A program made the position numbers and the translations under genes. From Bacteroidota bacterium (GTDB lineage Bacteria; Bacteroidota; Rhodothermia; Balneolales; Balneolaceae): a stretch of 12,891 nt of DNA. The stretch spans positions 1 to 12,891 of the forward strand of contig JAGXIS010000160.1 in assembly GCA_024635465.1 (NCBI GenBank), given 5' to 3'. Positions 1 through 6,955 of this stretch are shown here, in pieces. Within the stretch, counting starts at the first letter, position 1. Every line of letters begins with the position of its first letter. The notes beneath the pieces are model-generated. The model had not been told where the DNA came from. It saw only the letters and a program-made list of their open reading frames with translations, and did not search any database.

Positions 1-29
1 GTGTACCTTCGTGCCTTTGAGTCTTCGTG
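1..29. repeat. Octad (8-nt period) repeat, three units, possibly cut by the window edge
   Basis: Three consecutive 8-nt units lie at 6-13 (ccttcgtg), 14-21 (cctttgag) and 22-29 (tcttcgtg), so the core ttcgtg/tttgag recurs every 8 bases. The array sits downstream of the DinB-like gene, outside any coding region, and the window begins in or just before it. From memory, this kind of string recurs in intergenic DNA of many Bacteroidota-like genomes; I cannot verify that here. With only three units the periodicity is suggestive, and it is strengthened by better 7- and 8-nt arrays elsewhere in the window. Confidence 0.55.
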
Positions 30-72
30 GCAAAATCTAAGGGCTATACACTTTATTATGATCATCCATCCA

Positions 73-576
73 TTATACTTCGTATAAATAAAAAATATAA
101 TCCGTCGAAACCCCGGCATGACCTTGCTGCCTAAGCATCGCAGTTAAATTTCCACGGTGATAGGTGCCGTGATTAACCACATGATTAATCATATCGGTTA
201 CGGAAGCATCCAAATCACCAAACTTGGGATGCTTAATGGTGAATTTTTGATCGAGATCATCATGGTTATTCAGGAAATCGAAATACTGCTCATTCAATTC
301 CGTATAAAGCGGATGCATTTCTAATAGATTGCGACCATTGCTTTTTTCTTTTAATTCTTTAATAACACCCATGATATTAGAGAAATCATCGCCCGACATC
401 ACCCTCAACCACATTCCTTCGGCAAGATAGGCATGAATAATGACTTCCTGAATGGAAGAAAACACGCTTTCAATTTCATTATGGTACACTTCTTCGGGCA
501 AAGATTTCAGATGGTCAAAAGCTCTCTTGTTAGCCCATTTGTGATAACTGTATTGTTGTATTGCAGGATGTTTCAT
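73..576 (-). CDS. DinB/YfiT-fold metal-binding protein
   Basis: A 167-residue protein with the layout of the DinB four-helix-bundle superfamily. It opens with an aromatic helix containing HKWANKR (residues 12-18), carries a histidine in the second helix (H48 in IIHAYL), and has the characteristic late motif HVVNHGTYHRGNL (132-144) supplying H136 and H140. H48, H136 and H140 match the usual three-histidine metal site of the family. Length is typical. In related proteins the fold serves thiol-dependent transferases or damage-inducible proteins of unknown activity; the substrate cannot be told from the sequence, and DinB here does not mean DNA polymerase IV. The ATG at 576 is preceded by an AT-rich stretch without a clear ribosome binding site. 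It is transcribed away from the lipoprotein gene at 900 and has no operon partner in view. Confidence 0.88.
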   Translation of the reverse strand: MKHPAIQQYSYHKWANKRAFDHLKSLPEEVYHNEIESVFSSIQEVIIHAYLAEGMWLRVMSGDDFSNIMGVIKELKEKSNGRNLLEMHPLYTELNEQYFDFLNNHDDLDQKFTIKHPKFGDLDASVTDMINHVVNHGTYHRGNLTAMLRQQGHAGVSTDYIFYLYEV

Positions 577-899
577 ATTTAAAGCAGTTTTTTAATAGAT
601 CAATTTTAGAAATACCACGAATAATTACAACGTTTATTTTTATCAATCTTCAAGCCTTCATTGCAAAAGGCCACCTAAATGAGGGTCTCATTTTATGAAT
701 GTGAAATCGCTCCGAGCGTAGCGAACTACTCGTAAATAAAATTTTGATGGGTGAAAATAAAGGCAACCTAACTCACCAAAAAGCGTATAGACCCCAAGTG
801 TTTATCTGACTTCCTTAAAAAATCAGGTATTTCCCTATTAACTAAACATAACTGAATTTGTATCATTCTAGTTATATCACCAACTAAACTATCAGTACT
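577..899. other. Divergent intergenic region between DinB-like gene and lipoprotein gene
   Basis: This 323-bp spacer must hold the promoters of both divergent genes, but I see no promoter strong enough to call. Two short hairpins are visible. One has 7-bp arms, aaatgag at 677-683 and ctcattt at 687-693, with a 3-nt loop. The other is cgctccgagcg near 708-718, with 4-bp arms. No open reading frame or repeat array of the 7/8-nt kind was found. The ATG at 900 has no Shine-Dalgarno sequence upstream. Confidence 0.5.
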
Positions 900-1313
900 A
901 TGAAGAAGAGAAATCTACTTTTAATCATAACCGCAGCTTTTATTTTATCCGGATGCTCAAATACCGGCGCTTTTCTATCAGCTAATCAAACCATAGTCAA
1001 CCTCAATGAGGGGAACTATACCATTGCAGCAACCAATGTTACCGGGGAATCAGAATCAGCCTCTGTTTTTGGAGTGAGCTATTCAACCGGACTTATGGCA
1101 GGAACATTTGCCATTGCAAGGGTAGAGGGAACAGGGATGCTCTATGCTGAAGCCCTGGAGAATCTATGGTTAAATTATGAAGCTGCCAACGGAACTGCTA
1201 GAAATCAAAAACTAGCACTCGCAAACATACGATACGATTCAGATATCCTTAACCTGGTTGTATATACAAAAGTAAAAGTGATCGTGAGGGCAGATATCAT
1301 CGAGTTTGAGTAA
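900..1313 (+). CDS. Small lipoprotein, DUF6567-like
   Basis: A 137-residue lipoprotein precursor. Residues 1-18 are a basic start and hydrophobic stretch ending in the lipobox LSGC, with C19 as the predicted lipidated cysteine, so the mature protein of about 119 residues should be membrane anchored, facing the periplasm or cell surface. The mature part contains VNLNEGNYTIAATNVTGES (33-51), FGVSYSTG, RVEGTGMLYAEALENLW and LALANIRYDSDILNLVVYTK. From memory this matches a family of short Bacteroidota lipoproteins labelled DUF6567; the family name is recollection and not a search result. No catalytic motif is evident and the function is unknown. The start is set by the signal peptide. A weak terminator-like structure follows the stop, so it is probably monocistronic. 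Confidence 0.82.
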   Translation: MKKRNLLLIITAAFILSGCSNTGAFLSANQTIVNLNEGNYTIAATNVTGESESASVFGVSYSTGLMAGTFAIARVEGTGMLYAEALENLWLNYEAANGTARNQKLALANIRYDSDILNLVVYTKVKVIVRADIIEFE

Positions 1314-1335
1314 CATCCGATTTTTCAGAAAATAT

Positions 1336-1396
1336 CCGGCTGATGGGTAGTAGCTCAATTTCTTTGCAACACTACTCCTGATGCCGGCAATTTTTT
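1336..1396 (+). terminator. Possible Rho-independent terminator after the lipoprotein gene
   Basis: Arms ccggc (1336-1340) and gccgg (1383-1387), extended by gtagt (1347-1351) with actac (1371-1375) across an imperfect internal loop, are followed by TTTTTT at 1391-1396. It lies 23 nt past the lipoprotein stop and only about 20 nt before the next start codon. It could therefore separate the two genes or attenuate read-through. The internal mismatches make this a moderate call. Confidence 0.42.
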
Positions 1397-1415
1397 AAAA
1401 AAATGGATCAAACAG

Positions 1416-2618
1416 ATGAATAAATTAAAGACTTTTTTTCGGTTTCTTTTGAAGGGGATAAAATGGTTGTTCTTTATTCTTATAGGATTACTGCTGATAT
1501 CCGCACTATATAATCTGACATTGAAGAGTTCTTCTTCGGTCACAGAAAATCTGACAGAGTCTCAGAAATCATACATAGCAGAATATCTGCAATTGCAGGA
1601 TGAAAAAATGGCTGAATTATGGCCCGAATTCGAGGATTTCAAAGTACCTGTCATTGTTTATAATGAAGACTATGCTTTCCTGGTAGGTCTTCAAAGTCCG
1701 GATACCGGCTGGTACAAAATGCCGGGTAATGAGCTCAGGGGTGGGGCTTGGGAGGTAGTACCCAACGATCAATTCAAAAACCAACCTTATTATCGTACCC
1801 CAATCACTGATCCGTCTGTTACACCAGAAAATTTTACTGTAAAAGTTGGAGAGGAATGGGTGAGTACGATGCAGACCAAAGAGTTTGCCGAAGTTTCATT
1901 TTACAATGGGTTTAAAAACGAACTCCCACCGGTAATTAGAGAAGTTTTTCCCTATAAAATCTTCTGGAATTTAATAATGGGGGAAGCAGAAACCTATGTT
2001 ACCGGATTAATCCATGAGTCATTTCATGCATTCCAGGGAGAAATGGCATTTGATAAATTTGTGAAATCAGAATCCCTGTATCACGTAGACTCAGAATATC
2101 CTTGGAATCATGAGGACAGTAGATCCGGGTGGAATAATGAATCTGAAACCTTAGTTCAGGCTTACCATAGTGAATCTGACTATGAGACAATCTTGCTTGT
2201 AAGAGAATTTCTCAACGAGCGTGACGAAAGAAGGATCAAGGCCGGACTGACTCAGGATATGATCGACTATGAACTTTACCGTGAATGGCTTGAAGGATTG
2301 GCAAAATACACTGAGCTAAAAATTGGAATATTGGTATCAGAATCTGAAACATATACACCGGTTCCTGAAATACAGGACGAAAGTGATTTTAAAGCGTACA
2401 GCAAACGCGACCAATATTTAAATAATCAGATTAATGAAGTGAAGAGATCTATCGGGCGAGAGGGTGATAACCGTTTCTATTTCGTTGGCATGTTACAAGC
2501 TATGATCCTTGATAAAACCATGCCAGGATGGAAAAATGAAATTCTGAAAGAAGACATCTTTCTGGAAGATCTATTGAGAGAAGTGGCATTTGATGTAACA
2601 CAGTGTTTCATCGAATGA
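1416..2618 (+). CDS. Membrane-anchored HExxH zinc metallopeptidase (gluzincin-like), family unassigned
   Basis: A 400-residue protein with one N-terminal transmembrane segment (about residues 16-33) after a basic start, no signal cleavage site, and a large soluble domain that should face the periplasm. The segment TGLIHESFHAFQGEMA contains an HExxH zinc motif (H200, E201, H204). About 90 residues later REWLEGLAKYTEL offers a glutamate (E293) in a WxEGxAxY context typical of the third zinc ligand of gluzincins. This supports a hydrolase with an active metal site, but no MEROPS family is recognised and the substrate is unknown. The region 75-200 lacks recognisable motifs. The start gives a well-formed anchor and there is no clear Shine-Dalgarno. 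The multi-spanning protein gene follows after 25 bp, so the two are likely cotranscribed and may act together in the envelope. Confidence 0.75.
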   Translation: MNKLKTFFRFLLKGIKWLFFILIGLLLISALYNLTLKSSSSVTENLTESQKSYIAEYLQLQDEKMAELWPEFEDFKVPVIVYNEDYAFLVGLQSPDTGWYKMPGNELRGGAWEVVPNDQFKNQPYYRTPITDPSVTPENFTVKVGEEWVSTMQTKEFAEVSFYNGFKNELPPVIREVFPYKIFWNLIMGEAETYVTGLIHESFHAFQGEMAFDKFVKSESLYHVDSEYPWNHEDSRSGWNNESETLVQAYHSESDYETILLVREFLNERDERRIKAGLTQDMIDYELYREWLEGLAKYTELKIGILVSESETYTPVPEIQDESDFKAYSKRDQYLNNQINEVKRSIGREGDNRFYFVGMLQAMILDKTMPGWKNEILKEDIFLEDLLREVAFDVTQCFIE

Positions 2619-2643
2619 AAGGGGTAAAAAAATCATACATGTT

Positions 2644-3540
2644 ATGAAACAAGAAAAACAGATAATAATACTGATTGGGTTCATCGTCATCTTGTCTGGT
2701 TTTGCTTCACTATCAGGTATTTTCTCAACGGGCGGACCGGGTTCATTTGAGTACGAATCCATACGTGGCGAAACAGTTCAGATTTATGGTGAGGGATTGT
2801 ACCGGCATATGTCGGCAGATGTTGCACCGCAGGGTATAGCCCAGGATTACATAACTTTCTTTCTCGGGATTCCACTGCTTCTTCTATCTCTGTTTTATAC
2901 ACGAAAAAGATCTCTAAAAGGGCGTTTTATACTTGCAGGTACACTGGGATATTTCCTTGTTACCTACCTGTTTTACCTTGTCATGGCAATGTATAGCGAA
3001 CTTTTTCTAATTTATACTGCGTTGCTGGGAACAACCTTTTTTGCATTTATATTGACACTTTTTTCATTTGAAGTCAACCGACTCCCAACTGTATTCAACG
3101 AATCAACACCTGTAAAAACAGCCGGATCTTTTTTGATACTGAATGCAATAATGATAGCCTTGTTATGGCTGGGAATCGTCGTACCACCCATCATTGACGG
3201 TACCATTATACCCACTGAAACAGAACATTACACGACATTAATTGTGCAAGGACTTGATCTGGGCTTATTGCTCCCTCTTGCCGTCGTATCCGGCATACTG
3301 TTTATTCAAAAAAAACCGATGGGTTTTCTTGCTACACCGATATATCTGGTGTTTTTATCCATACTGATGTTGGCACTGGTTGCAAAGATTATTGCGATGG
3401 GGCTATTGGGCCAAAATATCATACCGGTTGTTTTCATCATACCTGCAATTGCCCTGACTTCGATAACGTTTGCAGCTTTAGTTCTTAGAAGTATTGAAAC
3501 ACATGTGAGTGATAATAAAAAAACAGAGAACATCTCATGA
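2644..3540 (+). CDS. Polytopic membrane protein of unknown function
   Basis: A 298-residue integral membrane protein with about eight predicted helices near residues 6-26, 70-85, 95-115, 118-141, 162-182, 199-220, 228-251 and 258-282. An extracytoplasmic loop of roughly 40 residues (27-69) rich in Gly, Glu and Tyr follows the first helix, and the C-terminal tail is charged. No transporter, kinase or protease signature is visible, and I do not recognise the family. It lies 25 bp downstream of the metallopeptidase, and its stop overlaps the start of a short ORF through ATGA, which suggests one translationally coupled transcript. A purine run (aaagggg) lies about 18 nt before the start, too far to be a normal ribosome binding site. 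Coding status is well supported by length and hydrophobic pattern; function is open. Confidence 0.8.
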   Translation: MKQEKQIIILIGFIVILSGFASLSGIFSTGGPGSFEYESIRGETVQIYGEGLYRHMSADVAPQGIAQDYITFFLGIPLLLLSLFYTRKRSLKGRFILAGTLGYFLVTYLFYLVMAMYSELFLIYTALLGTTFFAFILTLFSFEVNRLPTVFNESTPVKTAGSFLILNAIMIALLWLGIVVPPIIDGTIIPTETEHYTTLIVQGLDLGLLLPLAVVSGILFIQKKPMGFLATPIYLVFLSILMLALVAKIIAMGLLGQNIIPVVFIIPAIALTSITFAALVLRSIETHVSDNKKTENIS

Positions 3541-3641
3541 AGGAATCAAAATCTTACAGTTTCTATTTTCTAGTATTGTTCATTGGTTTCCAGGGAATTA
3601 GCGGTTTGATTTATACCTTTTCCCGATGGATAGGCTTGTAG
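3537..3641 (+). pseudogene. Short coupled ORF, probably a truncated membrane-protein gene
   Basis: An ATG at 3537 overlaps the TGA of the preceding gene (ATGA) and opens a 34-codon frame ending in TAG at 3639-3641. The peptide starts MKESKSYSF and has one hydrophobic stretch (about residues 10-28, FYFLVLFIGF and onwards). The four-base overlap is the usual sign of translational coupling in an operon, so the start looks genuine, but 34 residues with half a membrane anchor is short for a complete product. The frame ends 3 bp before the stop codon of the opposing minus-strand gene, which suggests that the rest was lost at a deletion or rearrangement junction. It could instead be an intact single-helix small protein. 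Confidence 0.4.
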
Positions 3642-3644
3642 TAT

Positions 3645-3914
3645 TTAAAATGATAGATTTGCAACAGCCAGAATCAGCCAACCGACCGTGATCGTGGACA
3701 TCATTTCCTCGGTGGTTAAGGGTTTGCCAAAGATCCGGTATACAATCCACGGAATAAGTGATATTCCGATTGCAAAAGTAAGATGTCCGGCCATGCTTGT
3801 GATCATTCCTCCCACGGTGATATGGGTTGATGTTATCGCTGATACGACAGCCGTCGCCGCAATGAGCAGAATCCACCATAGGATGTGACCGGTTATTATT
3901 TTCATATGTAGCAT
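3645..3914 (-). CDS. Small three-helix membrane protein
   Basis: An 89-residue (or 86-residue) hydrophobic protein with predicted helices near residues 10-30, 42-63 and 71-88 and short polar turns (THITVGG, RIFGKPLTTEE). The first ATG is at 3914, and a second in-frame ATG at residue 4 (3903-3905) has a gag triplet at a more normal distance upstream, so the shorter form starting MKIITGH may be the real one. It begins 13 bp after the stop of the outer-membrane barrel gene and is probably cotranscribed with it. Overlapping open frames on both strands have much less protein-like composition and were discarded. No family recognised. Its stop is 3 bp from the end of the converging short ORF, and no terminator is visible between them. 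Confidence 0.66.
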   Translation of the reverse strand: MLHMKIITGHILWWILLIAATAVVSAITSTHITVGGMITSMAGHLTFAIGISLIPWIVYRIFGKPLTTEEMMSTITVGWLILAVANLSF

Positions 3915-3927
3915 CTCGATCTTTTAG

Positions 3928-5067
3928 TTAAAACGCTTCACCAAGCGACAGATAGAATCCGGTAGTATTGGGTCCTGCTGCAACATCGAGCCTGATGTTT
4001 GTTGTATCACCCGGATTCAAATTAAATCGTAACCCTCCGCCTATAGCCCATTTTGTCAGGGTCAAATCAATTTCATCCCATTCCGACCACACATTCCCAA
4101 CTCCGCCAAATAGTACAAACCCAAATCTACCCTTCACATATTGTCGCCATTCAGTTTGAACCTGCAATGAGTGATGATCCCGAAATCGGCCATGGTAATA
4201 TCCTCTCATGATTTGATTGCCACCAATACTTGAAAGATCAAGAAAAGGGACATCACCGCCTGTTACCTGTAAAAGAGTCTGAAATGCCAGTACCGAGGTT
4301 CCATCACCCAATAAATCCATATACTTTCTGCCGTCCATTTGAAATTCACTGTATGAGAAAGTGGTGCCAAAATATTGTGGGTGGATGGTAGTCATTAACT
4401 CAAGAAAATGTTTTTCTGTTGGAGTCATGATACTGTTTCGCTTATCCCATCGGATTGCTCCACCCAGACCAATAGCACTGCCTCCATCATGCCCGGTTAA
4501 ACCCACAGATTCGATGGGATTTCCTTCGATGTCTGTATAGACAAAATCATAATTTTTAAACCATCGTACGATCGGTCCGGCATAAAAAGAGTCACTAATT
4601 CTTTTGAGACCCATAAACTTTGCATAGAACATTTTATACTCAATCTTGATCTGATCTTCACTTCTTGTATCTGTGCCGATCCCCCAATAGTCAGTAGGGA
4701 AATAGTATGCAAACATGTTGCCGCTAAGAAACCACGATTCACCGGGAAGGATTACATCGGGAATCAACTCAATCAATACCTGATTGTTGAGTGTATAAAT
4801 TGCAGTGAGAATGATATTAGATGGACGCGTCTCCGGTCCGGCATTGGCCGGTTTAAACTGCTGCATACCGAGCCCACCAAACATGAAACTTGTTTCAGGG
4901 GCTGACCCAAGTATAGGTAATACGGTCAGGCGGTTTGTATAGGTGGAATCCGCGGTTTCATCAACAATCAAATTTTGTCCGGATAATTGAAACGGCAACA
5001 AAGCAGTGAAAATCAGAAGAATGACTTTGAAGAAAAATGGTTTCAGGGTGTTGTAAGGATTGTTCAT
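3928..5067 (-). CDS. Omp85/BamA-TamA family outer-membrane barrel protein without POTRA domains
   Basis: A 379-residue protein with a signal peptide (residues 1-30, hydrophobic core 11-27, likely cleavage around LSG/QN) and a body of alternating amphipathic strands ending in a terminal phenylalanine (SLGEAF), the classic outer-membrane barrel ending. The segment GGNQIMRGYYHGRFRD (282-297) is the conserved RGY/GRFRD loop of the Omp85 surface-antigen domain, followed by GRFGFVLFGGVGNV (313-326) and GGGLRFNLNP. It is far shorter than BamA and has no room for POTRA repeats, so it is a barrel-only member like those common in Bacteroidota relatives. The cargo or substrate is unknown, and an assembly role should not be assumed. 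It heads a two-gene minus-strand unit with the small membrane protein downstream. Confidence 0.88.
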   Translation of the reverse strand: MNNPYNTLKPFFFKVILLIFTALLPFQLSGQNLIVDETADSTYTNRLTVLPILGSAPETSFMFGGLGMQQFKPANAGPETRPSNIILTAIYTLNNQVLIELIPDVILPGESWFLSGNMFAYYFPTDYWGIGTDTRSEDQIKIEYKMFYAKFMGLKRISDSFYAGPIVRWFKNYDFVYTDIEGNPIESVGLTGHDGGSAIGLGGAIRWDKRNSIMTPTEKHFLELMTTIHPQYFGTTFSYSEFQMDGRKYMDLLGDGTSVLAFQTLLQVTGGDVPFLDLSSIGGNQIMRGYYHGRFRDHHSLQVQTEWRQYVKGRFGFVLFGGVGNVWSEWDEIDLTLTKWAIGGGLRFNLNPGDTTNIRLDVAAGPNTTGFYLSLGEAF

Positions 5068-5361
5068 TTCTGCTCAAATTCCGTTACTGATTAAAACTCT
5101 ATCAACTCATTTATAAAAAGTTTCTTAGGTGTCGTACCTGCAGCAAAAAACATCTGAACTGACATAAATAGGATAGTTGAATGATTCAGCATTAAATACC
5201 CAAAAAAATTACCCCTTAAACTGTAATGTAGAATCTATAACCAAGTCCGTAAATGAGGTTTCACCCCTTTATTAAATAGGGAAGAACCTGATTCCAATTT
5301 CTTTGAACCCCTGGCCTCACGTGGGATCGGGATTGTCGTTGAGCTCCAACCGACTCCTTAC
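5068..5361. other. Intergenic region upstream of the barrel gene and of the repeat arrays
   Basis: No coding region was found. This stretch should contain the promoter of the minus-strand barrel gene, but no confident box is visible. A small hairpin, aggt(gtcgt)acct, lies near 5127-5139. From about 5300 the composition shifts to C-rich and unlike the AT-rich flanks, leading into the 7-nt array at 5362. Confidence 0.4.
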
Positions 5362-5410
5362 CCCTGAGCCCTGCCCCCTGACCCATGAACTCTGACCCCC
5401 GAACCCTGCC
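5362..5410. repeat. Heptad array of the ccctgac family, seven units
   Basis: Seven contiguous 7-nt units with no indel: ccctgag, ccctgcc, ccctgac, ccatgaa, ctctgac, ccccgaa and ccctgcc. The TG dinucleotide falls at 5365, 5372, 5379, 5386, 5393 and 5407, always a multiple of seven apart; the sixth unit has CG in the same place. Unit sequence varies while period is strictly kept. It is directly followed, with one base between, by an 8-nt array of different sequence. Confidence 0.85.
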
Positions 5411-5411
5411 C

Positions 5412-5451
5412 CCATTAACATTTAAACACTTTAACACGTTAACACATTAAC
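5412..5451. repeat. Octad array of the nnnttaac family, five units
   Basis: Five contiguous 8-nt units: ccattaac, atttaaac, actttaac, acgttaac and acattaac. The triplet aac recurs exactly every 8 bases (5417, 5425, 5433, 5441 and 5449). The second half of the unit is conserved and the first half varies. It abuts the 7-nt array on its left and ends about 100 bp before the sucC start. The same family appears downstream of aat. Confidence 0.85.
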
Positions 5452-5458
5452 ATTCGCC

Positions 5459-5554
5459 ATGAAGGAGAACTTTTATTTACCTGCCGATTTGGGTATTATG
5501 CAGATTGTAATTTTTAACAAAGAATCTCACTGTTTTAAAACGTATTTGAAATGA
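5459..5554 (+). other. Possible leader ORF overlapping the sucC start
   Basis: A 31-codon open frame begins at ATG 5459 (MKENFYLPADLG...) and ends with TGA at 5552-5554, sharing ATGA with the sucC start at 5551. The overlap geometry is what a translationally coupled leader would have. However, there is no ribosome binding site before its ATG, the composition is unremarkable, and a frame of this length arises easily by chance. It starts right after the 8-nt array. Confidence 0.18.
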
Positions 5555-6759
5555 AAATTCACGAGTATCAAGCCAAAGAGTTATTTAAAGAGTATGGAAT
5601 TGCTGTTCCCGATGGAGTAGCTACAACATCCGTTGATGAAGCTGTAAAAGCAGCTGAAGAGATGAAAAAAAATGGAACAGACCTGTTTGTCGTGAAAGCA
5701 CAAATCCATGCCGGTGGACGCGGTAAAGGCAGAACGATTAAAAATAACGCAAAGGGAGTGATTCTCTGTAAAACCATTGATGAAGTCAGAAATGCGGCAG
5801 AATCACTGATTGGCGACACACTGGTTACCATTCAAACCGGTGATGAAGGACAAAAAGTAAAAACGATCTACGTAACCGATGGTGTGGGCATAGAAAAAGA
5901 GTTCTATCTGGGAATTTTATTGGATCGATCCTTGAGTAAGAATGTAATCATGGTATCAACAGAAGGTGGAGTCGAGATTGAAAAAGTGGCTGAAGAGACT
6001 CCTGAGAAAATTGTAAAGGAGTGGATCGAACCGGGAATGGATCTGCAACCCAACCAGGCTAGAAGACTTGCATTTGCTCTTGGTTTTGAAGGCGACTCTT
6101 TTAAAAAAGCAGTGAAATTAATTTCATCTCTGTACCGATTCTACGTCGAGAAGGATGCGGATATGGTTGAGATCAACCCTTTGGTCCTGACACCCGAAGG
6201 CGATGTGCTGGCACTGGATGCGAAGGTCACTTTTGATGGAAATGCATCATATCGTCACAAGGAAATTGTGGAACTTCGAGATACATCAGAAGAAAATCCG
6301 ATGGAGTTGGAAGCATCAAAGTACGATCTGAACTATATCAAATTGGATGGGAATGTAGGGTGTATGGTCAATGGTGCCGGACTCGCCATGGCGACGATGG
6401 ATATCATCAAGCTCTCCGGCGGCGAACCTGCTAACTTCCTGGATGTGGGCGGTGGTGCGAATGTGGAAACGGTTAAAAACGGATTCCGGATTATTTTGGA
6501 AGATCCAAATGTGAAAGCGATTCTTATTAACATTTTTGGCGGTATCGTTCGTTGTGACAGAGTTGCAAAGGGTGTCATCGAAGCCATTAAAGACCCGGAA
6601 ATCGCGAAAAAGGTAGAAGGCGTACCCATTATCGTGAGACTTCAAGGAACGAACGCTGAAGAAGGTAAAGTGATTATAGACAACAGTGATCTGAATGTCA
6701 TTTCTGCTGTACTGCTCAAAGAAGCAGCTGAAGCGGTTTCGAAGGTTTTAGCTGCTTAA
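5551..6759 (+). CDS. sucC: Succinate--CoA ligase (ADP-forming) subunit beta
   Basis: The 402-residue beta subunit of succinyl-CoA synthetase, which in the TCA cycle couples cleavage of succinyl-CoA to ATP or GTP formation together with the alpha subunit SucD. The family start MKIHEYQAKELFKEYG is intact, fixing the ATG at 5551. The N-terminal ATP-grasp domain shows KAQIHAGGRGKG (49-60), and EINPL (207-211) with D224 supplies metal ligands. The C-terminal CoA-ligase domain shows GNVGCMVNGAGLAM (268-281), FLDVGGGA, NIFGGIVRCD (327-336) and RLQGTNAEEG (363-372). Length is normal for the family (E. coli 388). sucD is not adjacent, so it must lie elsewhere, unlike the E. coli sucCD arrangement. The gene is preceded by a repeat-laden spacer and has no Shine-Dalgarno. 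Confidence 0.98.
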   Translation: MKIHEYQAKELFKEYGIAVPDGVATTSVDEAVKAAEEMKKNGTDLFVVKAQIHAGGRGKGRTIKNNAKGVILCKTIDEVRNAAESLIGDTLVTIQTGDEGQKVKTIYVTDGVGIEKEFYLGILLDRSLSKNVIMVSTEGGVEIEKVAEETPEKIVKEWIEPGMDLQPNQARRLAFALGFEGDSFKKAVKLISSLYRFYVEKDADMVEINPLVLTPEGDVLALDAKVTFDGNASYRHKEIVELRDTSEENPMELEASKYDLNYIKLDGNVGCMVNGAGLAMATMDIIKLSGGEPANFLDVGGGANVETVKNGFRIILEDPNVKAILINIFGGIVRCDRVAKGVIEAIKDPEIAKKVEGVPIIVRLQGTNAEEGKVIIDNSDLNVISAVLLKEAAEAVSKVLAA

Positions 6760-6765
6760 CTAACC

Positions 6766-6921
6766 CCCTAAAAATGGGAGATATGGTATGAAGTCTCCCC
6801 TAACAAGGGGAGTACGGCGGAGCCGGGAGGGGTGTACACGTGCAAGTTATGAGCCCAGTAAAGACACCCCCCTGCCCCCCTTGTTAGGGGGGAGTTTTTG
6901 CCCCCCCTTCGAAAAGGGGGG
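6766..6921. repeat. C/G-tract nested inverted repeat block between sucC and uvrB
   Basis: A dense set of C-run/G-run palindromes. The left arm ctcccctaacaagggg (6795-6810) is matched in inverse by ccccccttgttagggggg (about 6875-6892), and gaggggtgt (6827-6835) by acacccccc (6864-6872), giving a nested fold of about 100 bp around an unstructured centre. A partial further copy, ctaacccccta, begins near 6760. Translated on the plus strand the block gives Pro/Gly-rich peptides such as TPLPPLLGG and PPFEKGG, which I recall as a hallmark of a widespread intergenic repeat often mis-called as protein. It is non-coding repeat DNA, plausibly folded in RNA as a barrier between the two genes. Confidence 0.75.
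6902..6921. repeat. Perfect hairpin upstream of uvrB
   Basis: The arms ccccctt-type and aaggggg-type (six C plus TT at 6902-6909; AA plus six G at 6914-6921) flank a cgaa tetraloop. This gives an 8-bp perfect stem 34 bases before the uvrB start. There is no immediate T-run, so it is not a standard terminator on the plus strand; it may influence mRNA stability or translation of uvrB. Confidence 0.7.
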
Positions 6922-6955
6922 ACTTTTAAAACCCTTTTTATCATCTGAAAAAATA

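Noticed and set aside
73..576. Translesion polymerase DinB (Pol IV)
   Set aside because: The 167-residue three-histidine helical protein belongs to the unrelated DinB/YfiT fold; it has no polymerase motifs and is far too short.
3598..3888. Overlapping open frames on both strands across the small membrane-protein gene
   Set aside because: The 93-residue minus-strand frame (3598-3879) is rich in Cys/His/Arg with no fold signal, and the plus-strand frame (3688-3888) is the shadow of hydrophobic codons. Only the 3645-3914 frame gives three clean membrane helices and follows the barrel gene at operon spacing.
5488..5515. Bacteroidota-type promoter upstream of sucC (TTTG at 5488-5491 with TAATTTTT at 5508-5515)
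   Set aside because: The boxes are a loose match and the spacing of 16 nt is shorter than I would expect for the TTTG / TAnnTTTG pattern; not strong enough to list.
6788..6955. Genuine N-terminal extension of UvrB or a separate small protein
   Set aside because: The sequence is a C/G palindromic repeat, its translation is the Pro/Gly-rich peptide typical of such repeats, and UvrB family alignment starts at 6956.
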